Assembly: GCA_022968985.1 (NCBI GenBank)
Contig: JALJPK010000017.1
Location: 1-54,903 of the forward strand
Source: Pseudomonadales bacterium
Lineage (GTDB): Bacteria > Pseudomonadota > Gammaproteobacteria > Pseudomonadales > Natronospirillaceae
Reading direction: 5' to 3'
DNA: 54,903 nucleotides
In this document: positions 25,858 through 35,590 of the stretch, in pieces
Layout of the letters: every line of letters begins with the position of its first letter
Numbering within the stretch: position 1 is the first letter of the stretch
Translations under genes and position numbers: made by a program
Notes under the pieces: model-generated
Databases searched by the model: none
The model's input: the letters and a program-made list of their open reading frames with translations, nothing else
Told to the model about the DNA's origin: nothing

Positions 25858-26646
25858 AAAAAATCAAAAGCCAAATCCGCGATGATTTACAGTATTAAAC
25901 GCTTGGAGGAACAACTAGGATTTAAGGTCATTGAACGAAGTGGATACAAAAGCAAACTCACAGACAAGGGGCGAAATTTTATTGAGAGTTCAAAAAAGTT
26001 GCTTGTTGAATATGACAATTTATTAATCAAGTGCTCTCAAATTGAGTCACATGTTGAATCGTATCTTAGACTGAGTATTACAGGGATTTATGCAATGAAC
26101 ATGGTTCACCCTGCCATCGCTAAGGCCATGCAAGTATTCCCACAAACTGAAATTCAATTAGAACGTGAGATTTTAAGTGGTGAGCGAATGCTTCAAACCG
26201 ACATAGTTGATATCGCTATTTTTGAAAACATAAGAAACAAAATGGACTTTGACTATAAACAAATAGACGAAGTTAATATGGTGTTAACCCTGTCATCCCA
26301 ACATCCTTTTTTAACGTTACCTAAGTCAGAGCAAAAAATCGAAGCCTTATATAAATATCCACAAATTATTCAACGCAGTACAATCCCAGAGGAAAACTAT
26401 CAAGTGGGTGTACATAATGACTCGTTACAATGGAAAGTGTCTGACACTCATTCAAAATATGAAATCATTGTTCAGGGTTTAGGTTGGGGCAGATTACCGT
26501 TACCGCTTATTAAAGATGATTTGAACAACAATAAACTGGTGAGACTTGATTGGTTAAAAGATGACGACATCAGCCAAATTTACATAGCCAAAAAGAAAAA
26601 TAAAATGAAAGGTAAAGTGGCCGAATTTATTTGGGATTCGTTTTAA
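25780..26646 (+). CDS. LysR-family transcriptional regulator (2)
   Basis: A 288-residue regulator with helix-turn-helix at about 17-40 (GSFSMAAQKKSKAKSAMIYS) and a LysR effector domain. The region ahead of it is duplicated with the first roughly 25 codons. It is divergent from the glutathionyl-hydroquinone reductase, the expected target. It ends at a long stem-loop shared with the convergent cluster B operon. Confidence 0.9.
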   Translation: MNHITIEQIQCLKALVDEGSFSMAAQKKSKAKSAMIYSIKRLEEQLGFKVIERSGYKSKLTDKGRNFIESSKKLLVEYDNLLIKCSQIESHVESYLRLSITGIYAMNMVHPAIAKAMQVFPQTEIQLEREILSGERMLQTDIVDIAIFENIRNKMDFDYKQIDEVNMVLTLSSQHPFLTLPKSEQKIEALYKYPQIIQRSTIPEENYQVGVHNDSLQWKVSDTHSKYEIIVQGLGWGRLPLPLIKDDLNNNKLVRLDWLKDDDISQIYIAKKKNKMKGKVAEFIWDSF

Positions 26647-26656
26647 TTGAGTTTCC

Positions 26657-26696
26657 TGAGGTTTTCACGCTGTTATAAAACACTGTGAACACCTCA
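26657..26696. terminator. Stem-loop between convergent LysR (2) and cluster B
   Basis: Arms tgaggttttcacgctgtt (26657-26674) and aacactgtgaacacctca (26679-26696) pair at about 15 of 18 positions around an ataa loop. The flanking T-runs are weak, so intrinsic termination is plausible but not certain; the position fits a bidirectional signal. Confidence 0.6.
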
Positions 26697-26710
26697 ATTA
26701 ATCACTGTAA

Positions 26711-27493
26711 TTATTTACCATATAAGTTTAAGAAATCAACAATTGACCTTGCTGCAAAGAATAATACCAAGCTTGGTACAACTACAATCATTGACCCAAT
26801 GATACTCAATGGAAATACATATAAATTGATATGAGCTAAGTTTTTTAATTCATCTTCATTCATTATTAATATGCTTAAATCATAAGCTGTCCAAAAATGA
26901 GTAAATTGAACCACCACAATGATAGCAATGGCCGGCTTTAAAATAGGTAACATAATACTATAAAATATTCGCCATTCGCCTGCACCATCAATTCTAGCTG
27001 CTTCTATTACCTCTTTATTCATTACTACATCAATATAATATTTTATAATAAATATTGATAATGACGGCGCAACATACGGCAACCACAATGCTAAATCATT
27101 ATTAAGTAAACCCAGTGTTTTTAGCGTAATAAAAAAAGGAAATACTTTTACAAATTCAGGAATGAGTATCATAAAAATTAAAATACAATAGAACAATTTT
27201 AAAAATCTGAATTTAAATATAGACAATCCATATGCCACCATACACGAAAACAAACAACTGAAAAAAGTGCCTAATAAAGCGACTTTTATACTCACATAAA
27301 AGTTAACCATATATTGATTGGCGTATTTTAATTGATTAAAAAACCCTTGAATGGAGTAATGTTCTGCATTAACAGAAATAGGTAAATCGTACACATAAAA
27401 ACTCGCATAAAAATAACTTAATAATGGTTTAATCAACAAGAACATAATAATTAAAACACTAGTAATACTAATAAAATTCCGATTTAAATTCAT
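26711..27493 (-). CDS. MalG-type ABC sugar permease (cluster B)
   Basis: A 260-residue permease with six hydrophobic segments and an intact ATPase-docking loop, EAARIDGAGEWRIFYSIMLP. It overlaps the MalF-type gene by ATGA. Similar overall to the cluster A MalG (4374-5210), so the two clusters share an origin or a function. Last gene of the cluster B operon. No ATPase gene is in the window. Confidence 0.86.
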   Translation of the reverse strand: MNLNRNFISITSVLIIMFLLIKPLLSYFYASFYVYDLPISVNAEHYSIQGFFNQLKYANQYMVNFYVSIKVALLGTFFSCLFSCMVAYGLSIFKFRFLKLFYCILIFMILIPEFVKVFPFFITLKTLGLLNNDLALWLPYVAPSLSIFIIKYYIDVVMNKEVIEAARIDGAGEWRIFYSIMLPILKPAIAIIVVVQFTHFWTAYDLSILIMNEDELKNLAHINLYVFPLSIIGSMIVVVPSLVLFFAARSIVDFLNLYGK

Positions 27494-28455
27494 TTTAATA
27501 AATACCTTATTAACTTAAACAATATAAAACCTATTAAAAACATGGCTACAAGAAACAACACATATACCCAAGTGGTAGCACCTAGCATTGATACATTAGC
27601 CCACAAGTCATATAAAAGACCATGAACTGAAAACATGTATCGTTCTTGATCGGGTAATACAGATCGGCTCATACTCACTAACAAGGTTGACTTTGATAGT
27701 AAAAAAATTAATGACAAAATAGCCATCATACCAATCATCGATTTTATCATAGGTATTTCAATTTTATAAAATACATCTTTTACACTTGCACCTTCTAACA
27801 TTGCAGCTTCCACAATGTCGTTTTTAATACTTTGTAAACTAATATAATAAATTAGACAAAAGAATCCACAATATTTAATAACCCAACAAAATAGAATATA
27901 GGTATAAATAAAAACTACTGGACTATCACTTCTATTACGATTTAAAAAATCAACTTTATCAACAGTACCCTCTCCAAACACTGTCATTATTTCACGGGTA
28001 AAAGCATGATCATTTATCCATATAATCATATTTGCTAATAGACCCGTTTCAGAAAAAAACATATTTGCAAAAATACTCGATATTGTTGATTCGGGTAACA
28101 TAAAGGGTAAAAATAATATTATGATTGCACTATTTTGAATTATTTTTGGTGTTCGCGTAATTAATTTTGCTGAAAATAGCGCTATTATTTGAATTACAAC
28201 AACACAAATAGGTAAAAAAATAAGTATATTTAAAAGTGCATAACCCAAACCTTTTACTTCGTTTTCTAAATTTCTATAATTATCAAACCCAACAAATCTA
28301 GCCTCAGTATAATAATCCAAAAAAAACGACACATAAAAGCTGTTAACTAACGGGAATAAATTAAATACAAAAAACACAAAAATTAGTGGCAATATAAAAG
28401 AGTGGGATACTAATGTATTTTTAATACGGTAAGGCATAACATCAATAAATTTCAT
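27490..28455 (-). CDS. MalF-type ABC sugar permease (cluster B)
   Basis: About 321 residues from ATG 28455, which has GGGAGAA well spaced upstream and overlaps the GH3 stop as ATGA; the reading from 28470 is five residues longer and less likely. EAA loop EAAMLEGASVKDVFYKIEIP is complete, so contact with an ATPase should still be possible. Partner of the MalG-type gene downstream. Between the last helices it has a longer periplasmic region (SRSVLPDQERYMFSVHGLL). Confidence 0.85.
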   Translation of the reverse strand: MKFIDVMPYRIKNTLVSHSFILPLIFVFFVFNLFPLVNSFYVSFFLDYYTEARFVGFDNYRNLENEVKGLGYALLNILIFLPICVVVIQIIALFSAKLITRTPKIIQNSAIIILFLPFMLPESTISSIFANMFFSETGLLANMIIWINDHAFTREIMTVFGEGTVDKVDFLNRNRSDSPVVFIYTYILFCWVIKYCGFFCLIYYISLQSIKNDIVEAAMLEGASVKDVFYKIEIPMIKSMIGMMAILSLIFLLSKSTLLVSMSRSVLPDQERYMFSVHGLLYDLWANVSMLGATTWVYVLFLVAMFLIGFILFKLIRYLLK

Positions 28456-30638
28456 AACAATTTCTCCCATTTACTTTTTTTACAATCGTCTATTATTGGT
28501 AAGTTTATAAAGTCGTCAGTTTTAGAATCCAGTGATTTAAAAGCAAAATCAAAAGCACTCATAGAATATTTTGTACCGACATTACCTTTGAATGAGCAGG
28601 GTGAAATAGGCCAGGTGATAGGTAACATTGCTTCAAACTCGCTGATGTTATCATTTTCAATGATCAGTTCAGCTATCCCTTCAACATTAGTACCAGGGTA
28701 CCAAGCTTGAATAAAAGCATCTGCTGCATTCATTACTAGTGGCTGGTAATAAGCAGTGCCTGTAAATGACACTACTACTAACTGACTATTAAGACTGGTC
28801 ACTTCATTAAACAATCTAAACTGATCATTATAAATTGTAGAGAACGCTAGTGTTTGCTTATCACCAGAGCTACCTGCATAAGGTTCGTCTGCCAATACCA
28901 AAACTATAATATCGAACTGCTCTAGATATCGCCGCACTCGTAAATAAAAGTGTTGCTTGAACAACTGTTTATCTGCATAATTTTTACTACTAATATTATG
29001 TTTTAATCCATCAAATGGGTATTTATATCTCTTTGCTATTTTAAGCCCTCTAAGTGATCTACTATATAAATTAATGGCTTCAGCCAAAGCGCTATCTACA
29101 TTAAATTCATCACTTTGAATATGAGTAACATTAGAAGACAGCTCTTTTAATTCATCAATTAACATTCTTCTTTTTTTGTTCTTATTCTTATTTTTTAAAT
29201 TATATCTTCTGATAATGTCACCATTGTGCCCACCAATTTGTCTATACAAATGATCGGAACCAGCACCAATCACCAATACCTTTTTATTTTTTGCTATAGG
29301 AATAATGCCGTTATTTTTAAGTAATACCGCTGATTTCTTTGCTGCTACTTTAGCTAATTCACTGAAATCCGCGATGTCTTTTTTATTTAACACATCGGTA
29401 GTTTTTCGTAAACTTGGTTTGGGTTTATTTAATAGATCCACTGACATTTTAACGCGTAATACACGCCTAACCGCATCATCAATACGCTGCAATAAAATTT
29501 CGCCATTATTAACTGACTCAACTGTATTTTTATGAAATTGTGTGACCGAATCAAAATAAAATTCGTTAAATCCTCTTCCATCGAAATTTATTATTCTCGA
29601 ATCTATGAAAATAACATCCACGCCGGCATTAATCATTTTGGCACAACTGCCTACCCAACAACCTGAAATATTTGTAGCTGCATTTAAAGGGCTCATCACC
29701 ACACCGTTAAAACCCATTTTTAATTTTAATTCGTCGGTAATAAGTGTTTTATTAGTTACATTAGTGATTGAATTAATTGAATTAGCCGATAACTCAACTA
29801 CCTGAACACCTTGCTCTAACGCTTCAATTTGTGGCAGTCCATATAAATTCAACATAGCTAAACGTTTAATGTCTAAATCAGCAAAATCAAAATCTAAACC
29901 ACCCTTACCTATAAAACCTCTTGCGGTTGTAATTACATCGTGTTTTAACAACCCTTGATAATAATTTTTAATCAACGGTAATTGTGCAATTGAGTCTTCT
30001 GAAAAATGCAGATAATTATCTCCATTTAATTTATTTCTTATGGGTGCTGCATAAATACCCAAATGCCAATCATAACCTTCATTTAAAATTTGTTTGGCCG
30101 TGGCACTACTTATTTCATTCACTAAATCGGTATCGTTGGCTGCGCCTAACCCAATAGCATGGGGGAACATAATGGATTTATAATTATTGGAATGCCCGTG
30201 AGTGGCCTCAATCACAAATGAAGGGGGGATAAAAAACTGATTGTTATCTAATGCGTATTCTTCGCTGTATTCCCACATTCTGTCTAAATATTTTAATTCT
30301 GTTGTACTGTCTTCATCAAATCTAACACTGCCGATACCAATTTTATCCATATCATCAATAGTTGAAGATTCTCTAATCTGGATCATTTGACCAATTTTTT
30401 GCTCCAACGTTAACAAATCAATTATGCGCTGAATTTCTATCTCATTTGATTCAATTAATGCAAATCCATTTTTTAATTTTGGCCAGTCATCTATGTAGTT
30501 AGGGTGATCGACAGCTAAATAAGTTTCGTAATAAAACTCTTCTGCCGTTGATGTTTTCCAAACCAACCCAAAACCTAACAGCAATACTGCACACAGCATC
30601 AAAGCACTATTAACCCGTGTTATTTTAATTTTAAACAT
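28452..30638 (-). CDS. GH3-family protein with replaced catalytic residues (cluster B)
   Basis: A 728-residue protein with one N-terminal membrane helix (about 12-28), then two GH3 domains. Landmarks of ExoP-type beta-glucosidases are present: LTLEQKIGQMIQ (77-88), ATHGHSNNYKSIMFPHAIGLG (145-165), RIDDAVRRVLRVKMSVDLL and PLNKPKPS-like end of domain 1. The nucleophile motif reads KMGFNGVVMSPLN, with Pro317 where Asp is expected. The KHFxGDGGT motif reads ARGFIGKGG. The acid/base loop, usually PYAEGxGD, reads PYAGSSGDKQ. It is therefore probably a binding or sensing protein, not a hydrolase. GGAG precedes the ATG. It overlaps MalF by ATGA and follows RND by 14 nt. Confidence 0.85.
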   Translation of the reverse strand: MFKIKITRVNSALMLCAVLLLGFGLVWKTSTAEEFYYETYLAVDHPNYIDDWPKLKNGFALIESNEIEIQRIIDLLTLEQKIGQMIQIRESSTIDDMDKIGIGSVRFDEDSTTELKYLDRMWEYSEEYALDNNQFFIPPSFVIEATHGHSNNYKSIMFPHAIGLGAANDTDLVNEISSATAKQILNEGYDWHLGIYAAPIRNKLNGDNYLHFSEDSIAQLPLIKNYYQGLLKHDVITTARGFIGKGGLDFDFADLDIKRLAMLNLYGLPQIEALEQGVQVVELSANSINSITNVTNKTLITDELKLKMGFNGVVMSPLNAATNISGCWVGSCAKMINAGVDVIFIDSRIINFDGRGFNEFYFDSVTQFHKNTVESVNNGEILLQRIDDAVRRVLRVKMSVDLLNKPKPSLRKTTDVLNKKDIADFSELAKVAAKKSAVLLKNNGIIPIAKNKKVLVIGAGSDHLYRQIGGHNGDIIRRYNLKNKNKNKKRRMLIDELKELSSNVTHIQSDEFNVDSALAEAINLYSRSLRGLKIAKRYKYPFDGLKHNISSKNYADKQLFKQHFYLRVRRYLEQFDIIVLVLADEPYAGSSGDKQTLAFSTIYNDQFRLFNEVTSLNSQLVVVSFTGTAYYQPLVMNAADAFIQAWYPGTNVEGIAELIIENDNISEFEAMLPITWPISPCSFKGNVGTKYSMSAFDFAFKSLDSKTDDFINLPIIDDCKKSKWEKLL

Positions 30639-30652
30639 ACTGCTCTCCTTTA

Positions 30653-33604
30653 TTAATAGTTATTATCATTGTCTTTAATGGATAGTTTTATACAATTGAA
30701 TAATAAACTGGGTAAAACAATAATTTGATAGATAAAACAAAAAACCAATATAAATATAAACTGTTTAAAAAACAAATCGACCCACATAAGATCTCTGCTA
30801 GATGAATACGCAATAGGTAAAAATAGACAAAAGATTAATAATAAAATTACAAAATACGGATAAAACACTTTAGTAGAAGCACTAATAATTGATTTTAATA
30901 TTTCGTCATTATGTTTAAGTTTAAAATCAACGGATTTAAAATATTCAATGACAAACTGTGTTACTACTATATATGACAAAATCATCGCTGGTATTAATGT
31001 CATCACATTAACAATATCAAAATATTTATAAACGATATAAAACACAATATATAAAGCAGGCACTACTGACAAGGAGACAAAAGTAAGCTTAATACTCTTG
31101 CTTATTTTTCTAATTCTTAATAGATAAAAAACAATTAATAACAACATAGTCATTACAATAGTTATAATAAATTTTGATGACACTTTCATTATTCCAGCAT
31201 CATTAACCCTTGTTGATATATCAAACTTAGTGCTGATATCGTTTAATATTTCACCGTTTAGAAACTGTACAACTTCAGTGTCATTTAAATACCCTAGATA
31301 GTCACTTGTGATCTGCCCTACTACCTGCCCGTTTTCTGAATTCACAACGCTGTATGCATCTTGGTATTCAATCGACACTAAAACAGATAATGGGTAAAAT
31401 TCATTACCCACTTTAATGGGTAGGTTTTCGAACATTATTCTATAATCACTAATATCTTTATCTAGTTTCACTATTATAGTATTGAAGTCATTGTTTGCAT
31501 TACCATTTTGAATGGTGACACCATCAAACAATGTCGATAATTGCCTATTAATGACCCCAATTTCTAAGCCTAGATTAATGGCATATTCATTCAGCTCAAG
31601 TTTATAGGTTTGTTTATCTTGTTTAATATTTGATTCAACATTAATAAAATCATTATGCGCGGCCAAAATTTCAACTGTATAGTCCATTGCCAGTTTTAGC
31701 TCATCAATTTCAGCTGATTGGAAGTGAATAACAAACTCACCATCATTGATAACCGATTTATTATCATTAAATTGAATAACACCAATTGTATTAACAGTGC
31801 TTTCAAAAACTTCGATTACGCCTTTATATATGGTGTTATTATTGACTTTATGATCTGAAATAGGTTTAAGGTATAAAATCAACGTGGCTATTTTTGGATC
31901 TGTGTAATCATCAATTTTATACACAATTTCATCAATTGCTTTTAAACCTTGTGTAAAGTCATATTCAATGACTGCATCTTTTAAACTGGATAATTCATTT
32001 AGCGCTTGTTTTTCACTCAGACCTTTGTGTAATTGAATATTAAATTCAATTACACCGTTTTGCTTAACTACGTAATTTTTTGGTTTTTTATCATTCACGA
32101 CTAACACAACGATTGACAAAAAAATCAGCAGTAATAATGAACTATATTTCCATTTTTCGATGCAATATTTTAAAATGGACTGATAATGTTTAATAATTGG
32201 CGCTGACATATCATCATACATTTTTGTATTGTCTTTATTTGAGTCAGCTACCCAATAACTACAAATCAGCTTGTAGATATAATACACAACCACACAGACT
32301 ATTGAGACTATATAAACACGAAGGTAGTCAACATTAATAAATCCCGCCCTGTTCGACGACAAACTATCAATAATAAAATACACAATCAGCGCTAAAAACC
32401 CTGTTATTAACATGTCATTCACTAGCTTATAACTGGACTGTAATAATTTTGAAAATACTTCTTTAATTAAAATAAATATAAAGGCAAATAGCAGCCCATA
32501 TATAAATAATATATGGATACTTTTAAATAAGATCACGGATATTAAAGCAACAACAACTATTATTTTAATAATGGATAACAAATTAAAATGACTAATTTTT
32601 AGTTTTAGGATAAACCTTATTATTCCTAAAGCTAAAATTAAGCCGAGCATGAGTTTAAATAATAACTCTCCCATAGTATTAACTTGTTTATCACTTTCAC
32701 TGTTTAATTTTTTTAAACTGACGCCTTCTGGTAGATTGGTTTGTGCATGATCGATCCAACTATTTACTTTAAACAGATTCGTAAAATAACTTGAGTCCTT
32801 GTTAATCATGTCAATTTTAATAGCGCGTTGATTATTGTAAAAATACAGTTCTTGATTATTTGAATAACTACTTTTAATGCTTAAAATCTGATCTAAAGTC
32901 AAAACACCTTGATTAAGATCCTTTATTTTTAATTTATTGGATTGTTGCTTGAGAACATGCCCTGAGCGAGGTTTGTCAAATGAGGCGGTCAGTGTATTGT
33001 TTTCCAATGTATTTTTTACAGCCATGGATAAATTATTTAAATCCATATTTAGCTGAACAAGATCTACAACACTAACCGATAGCGTGGTTTTCTTTTTAAG
33101 ATCACCTGCAATTTCAACCGAGTCGAATCCATTGTTTAATAAGGATTTTTGAACTTGATATGCAAGTGTTGATAAATAATCGATGTCTTCTGAACCATAC
33201 AATAAAACACTGCTGACTTCTTTTTGAATATCCAGTCTTTGTGCAGTGCTAACAGTTACTTGATTTGGTATATTCAGTTTTTTAATTTCTGCATTAATGA
33301 TATCTATGGTTTTATTTACGTTTTTGTTATTTTTAACTTTGAAATAGATAGTTAATGATTCATCTGTACCGGTGCTGTATATCTCTTGGTGTCTATTTAA
33401 CGATTTTAGGCGTGATTCAATATTAATACCTATATTGTTTCGAATCGTGCTTACATCGGCATCAGGCCAGTATACAGACAGTATAATTGTCTTATAACGA
33501 TCTAATGGTTCGACGTTATTTTTTAAAACAAACAAGGACAATAATGAACATAATAGTATTGTAAGCATTACTTTAAATTTAGAATGCACCTTGAATTTAT
33601 TCAT
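30653..33604 (-). CDS. RND-type transporter lacking the proton-relay motif (cluster B)
   Basis: A 983-residue protein with the 12-helix, two-large-loop layout of HAE1/HME RND permeases: helix 1 about 11-27, periplasmic loop to about 310, helices 2-6 about 312-460, helix 7 near 487, second loop, helices 8-12. Active RND pumps carry an Asp pair in helix 4 (GLVVDDAIVV) and a Lys in helix 10. Here helix 4 (about 365-385) reads ILFIYGLLFAFIFILIKEVF and helix 10 reads AMILSYIVVTQFVIEYFK, with neither. It overlaps the HlyD gene by 8 nt. Length is slightly below the usual 1020-1050. Transport by proton antiport seems unlikely. Confidence 0.82.
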   Translation of the reverse strand: MNKFKVHSKFKVMLTILLCSLLSLFVLKNNVEPLDRYKTIILSVYWPDADVSTIRNNIGINIESRLKSLNRHQEIYSTGTDESLTIYFKVKNNKNVNKTIDIINAEIKKLNIPNQVTVSTAQRLDIQKEVSSVLLYGSEDIDYLSTLAYQVQKSLLNNGFDSVEIAGDLKKKTTLSVSVVDLVQLNMDLNNLSMAVKNTLENNTLTASFDKPRSGHVLKQQSNKLKIKDLNQGVLTLDQILSIKSSYSNNQELYFYNNQRAIKIDMINKDSSYFTNLFKVNSWIDHAQTNLPEGVSLKKLNSESDKQVNTMGELLFKLMLGLILALGIIRFILKLKISHFNLLSIIKIIVVVALISVILFKSIHILFIYGLLFAFIFILIKEVFSKLLQSSYKLVNDMLITGFLALIVYFIIDSLSSNRAGFINVDYLRVYIVSIVCVVVYYIYKLICSYWVADSNKDNTKMYDDMSAPIIKHYQSILKYCIEKWKYSSLLLLIFLSIVVLVVNDKKPKNYVVKQNGVIEFNIQLHKGLSEKQALNELSSLKDAVIEYDFTQGLKAIDEIVYKIDDYTDPKIATLILYLKPISDHKVNNNTIYKGVIEVFESTVNTIGVIQFNDNKSVINDGEFVIHFQSAEIDELKLAMDYTVEILAAHNDFINVESNIKQDKQTYKLELNEYAINLGLEIGVINRQLSTLFDGVTIQNGNANNDFNTIIVKLDKDISDYRIMFENLPIKVGNEFYPLSVLVSIEYQDAYSVVNSENGQVVGQITSDYLGYLNDTEVVQFLNGEILNDISTKFDISTRVNDAGIMKVSSKFIITIVMTMLLLIVFYLLRIRKISKSIKLTFVSLSVVPALYIVFYIVYKYFDIVNVMTLIPAMILSYIVVTQFVIEYFKSVDFKLKHNDEILKSIISASTKVFYPYFVILLLIFCLFLPIAYSSSRDLMWVDLFFKQFIFILVFCFIYQIIVLPSLLFNCIKLSIKDNDNNY

Positions 33605-34958
33605 TTTTAGCTAATCCGACTTCGTTAATCACGCTTAACACACTAACTTTTGCGCCATCAAACGGCTGAACTAGTTTTGTCACCATCACTGCATCACCTG
33701 TAGAGATATTGTCTGAGGCAATTAACGTCCACTGTTCACCATTTACTAATCTATATCCTTTTTGGGTAATCTCTTGTTTATAAATACTGTCGCCATTTAC
33801 AATATACACATATTTATTTTCGTATATCGCTGTATTTGGTACTAACAAACCTTGCACACTATCTAGCTCAATTATAAGTTCAACACTTTCGCCAATTATT
33901 AAGTTGTTTTTTTCATTTAATTCAAACTGAATATTTAAAAGACCATTATTACTTTCATTACTAATTATTTTATTATTAAGGTTAATTATTTCATTATTTT
34001 TTATAATGTAATCGATGCTTGATTGATCATTATTTATTTTATTTCTTGTTTTAATTGAAATTTTAGCACTAACCATTTTACTGTTATCTTTGACTAACTT
34101 AATGATATTTTGACCCGAATTCAATAATTGGTCTGGCGCCACATATACCGCCAAAACTTCAGCATCAAAAGGGGCCGTTACTTGATAATGCTTATATTGT
34201 TCAACTACATAGTTGTATTGTTTTTTTTCATACTCGTAAACGGATGTTTTTAATATTTTGTTTTCATTATAAATACTAATATCACGGATCATTCTTTTAA
34301 TATTTTTCTTTAATTCAGTCACCCTCTTTAATTTAGATAACCCATCATTATAGAGTCTTAACTCATTTTTTAAGTCGTTTTTTAATTCATCTAATAAAGC
34401 ATTATTATTGTCTAATTCATTAATTGAATTTTTTAAATTCAGTTTACTTTGATTTAGATTATTTTGTTGTTGTTTGAGCCTTAGTGCGTAATCTTTATTG
34501 TCTAATAAAAAAAGACTATCACCTTTTTTTATTTTATTGCCGGCGGTTACATTCACACTTAATACACGCGTATTAGCGGGGCTAATAATCGTTTCTACAT
34601 TTTTGGATTCAATAACACCTATTAGCGAAAGCTGAGGTTTGATTTGTGTTTTAGTTATAATATATGACGATATATTATGCTTATTAATTTTATTGCTATT
34701 TGGCCATATACTTTCATCGTCTCGGGCTTTTTCATTGAATATTGAAAACCACCCGCCTCGTTGTGTTGAGGTATTAGAGGTTTTAATATCGTCTACTTCT
34801 ATATTGTTATAATAAAATTGTGTGAGTTCTTTTTTCCCTACCTTTGAATACTCATCAGACTCCCATAAATATAACTCATAATCATTTGAATTTTTTTTAT
34901 AAACATACATTGAAAGTAAAGTTATTAATGATATTACTAAAATTATATAGCGCCACAT
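33597..34958 (-). CDS. HlyD/AcrA-type membrane fusion protein (cluster B)
   Basis: About 453 residues from ATG 34958 (MWRYIILVISLITLLSMYVY), preceded by TAGGA at five bases; the reading from 35045 adds 29 residues lacking support. One N-terminal membrane helix, then a split biotinyl-lipoyl domain (NTRVLSVNVTAGNKIKKGD and VTAPFDAEVLAVYVAPDQLL), a long coiled-coil (about 190-270), and a beta-barrel part. Such adaptors link an inner-membrane pump to an outer-membrane channel. First gene of the HlyD-RND-GH3-MalF-MalG operon. No TolC-like gene is in the window. Confidence 0.85.
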   Translation of the reverse strand: MWRYIILVISLITLLSMYVYKKNSNDYELYLWESDEYSKVGKKELTQFYYNNIEVDDIKTSNTSTQRGGWFSIFNEKARDDESIWPNSNKINKHNISSYIITKTQIKPQLSLIGVIESKNVETIISPANTRVLSVNVTAGNKIKKGDSLFLLDNKDYALRLKQQQNNLNQSKLNLKNSINELDNNNALLDELKNDLKNELRLYNDGLSKLKRVTELKKNIKRMIRDISIYNENKILKTSVYEYEKKQYNYVVEQYKHYQVTAPFDAEVLAVYVAPDQLLNSGQNIIKLVKDNSKMVSAKISIKTRNKINNDQSSIDYIIKNNEIINLNNKIISNESNNGLLNIQFELNEKNNLIIGESVELIIELDSVQGLLVPNTAIYENKYVYIVNGDSIYKQEITQKGYRLVNGEQWTLIASDNISTGDAVMVTKLVQPFDGAKVSVLSVINEVGLAKNE

Positions 34959-35539
34959 ATTCATCCTATTATATTCCATGTCAATAAAGATTAGATCTAC
35001 GTGCAATTCTACCAGTGTCAATGCAGTATTAATACTTACGAGCAATGATTAGGTATTTAGTTCACTTTAGTAGGTAAAACTTACAATTTTAATATAATTA
35101 ATAGACAGGTATAGTTAAAGGAACGCTTGCCGGTACTGACTTTTCAGCTTGAGAAACCCGTTATATTATTATTGTTTACCTTGTGTATTAATTAAACTGT
35201 TTTGACATTAATCCATTGAATCTGAATAAAATGATTATTTCTTGTTTTTTTCTAAACTAAAATGCATCTGCTCTAAGTAAAAAACAACACTGCTTTAAAG
35301 GTAGCTCTACGTATAAACGAGTATTTACCATATTTTCACTTAAATACGTGCCATATAGTAATTAGAGGAGGGGTTTAATATTAAATGATATTAGACACCT
35401 AATTAGGAGATATTTCTTGTGGAGTGCTGTTGAAATCGCTTACTCGCATTGAAACTATATAAGCGCGAAAGACCGGTATGATAACCTCCCCTTATTGTTG
35501 ATAGTTTAATCAAACCTGATACTCAGTATTAATTTGGAC
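34959..35539. other. Intergenic, likely cluster B promoter
   Basis: About 580 bases upstream of the HlyD-type gene. A palindromic agtattaatact at about 35025-35036 could be an operator. No ORF of note. Nothing else recognised. Confidence 0.35.
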
Positions 35540-35576
35540 ACAACAAAATCAATCCTTATCTAATTGATTTTGTTGT
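35540..35576. terminator. Perfect 14-bp stem-loop after MYG1
   Basis: acaacaaaatcaat (35540-35553) pairs fully with attgattttgttgt (35563-35576) around a 9-nt loop. It is 15 nt past the MYG1 stop. The T-run is on the plus side (tattatttt), so it may act weakly in the MYG1 direction. Confidence 0.65.
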
Positions 35577-35590
35577 ATTATTTTAAATAA

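Noticed and set aside
28452-30638. Calling the cluster B GH3 protein an active beta-glucosidase
   Set aside because: The nucleophile, substrate-binding and acid/base motifs all read differently from active members.
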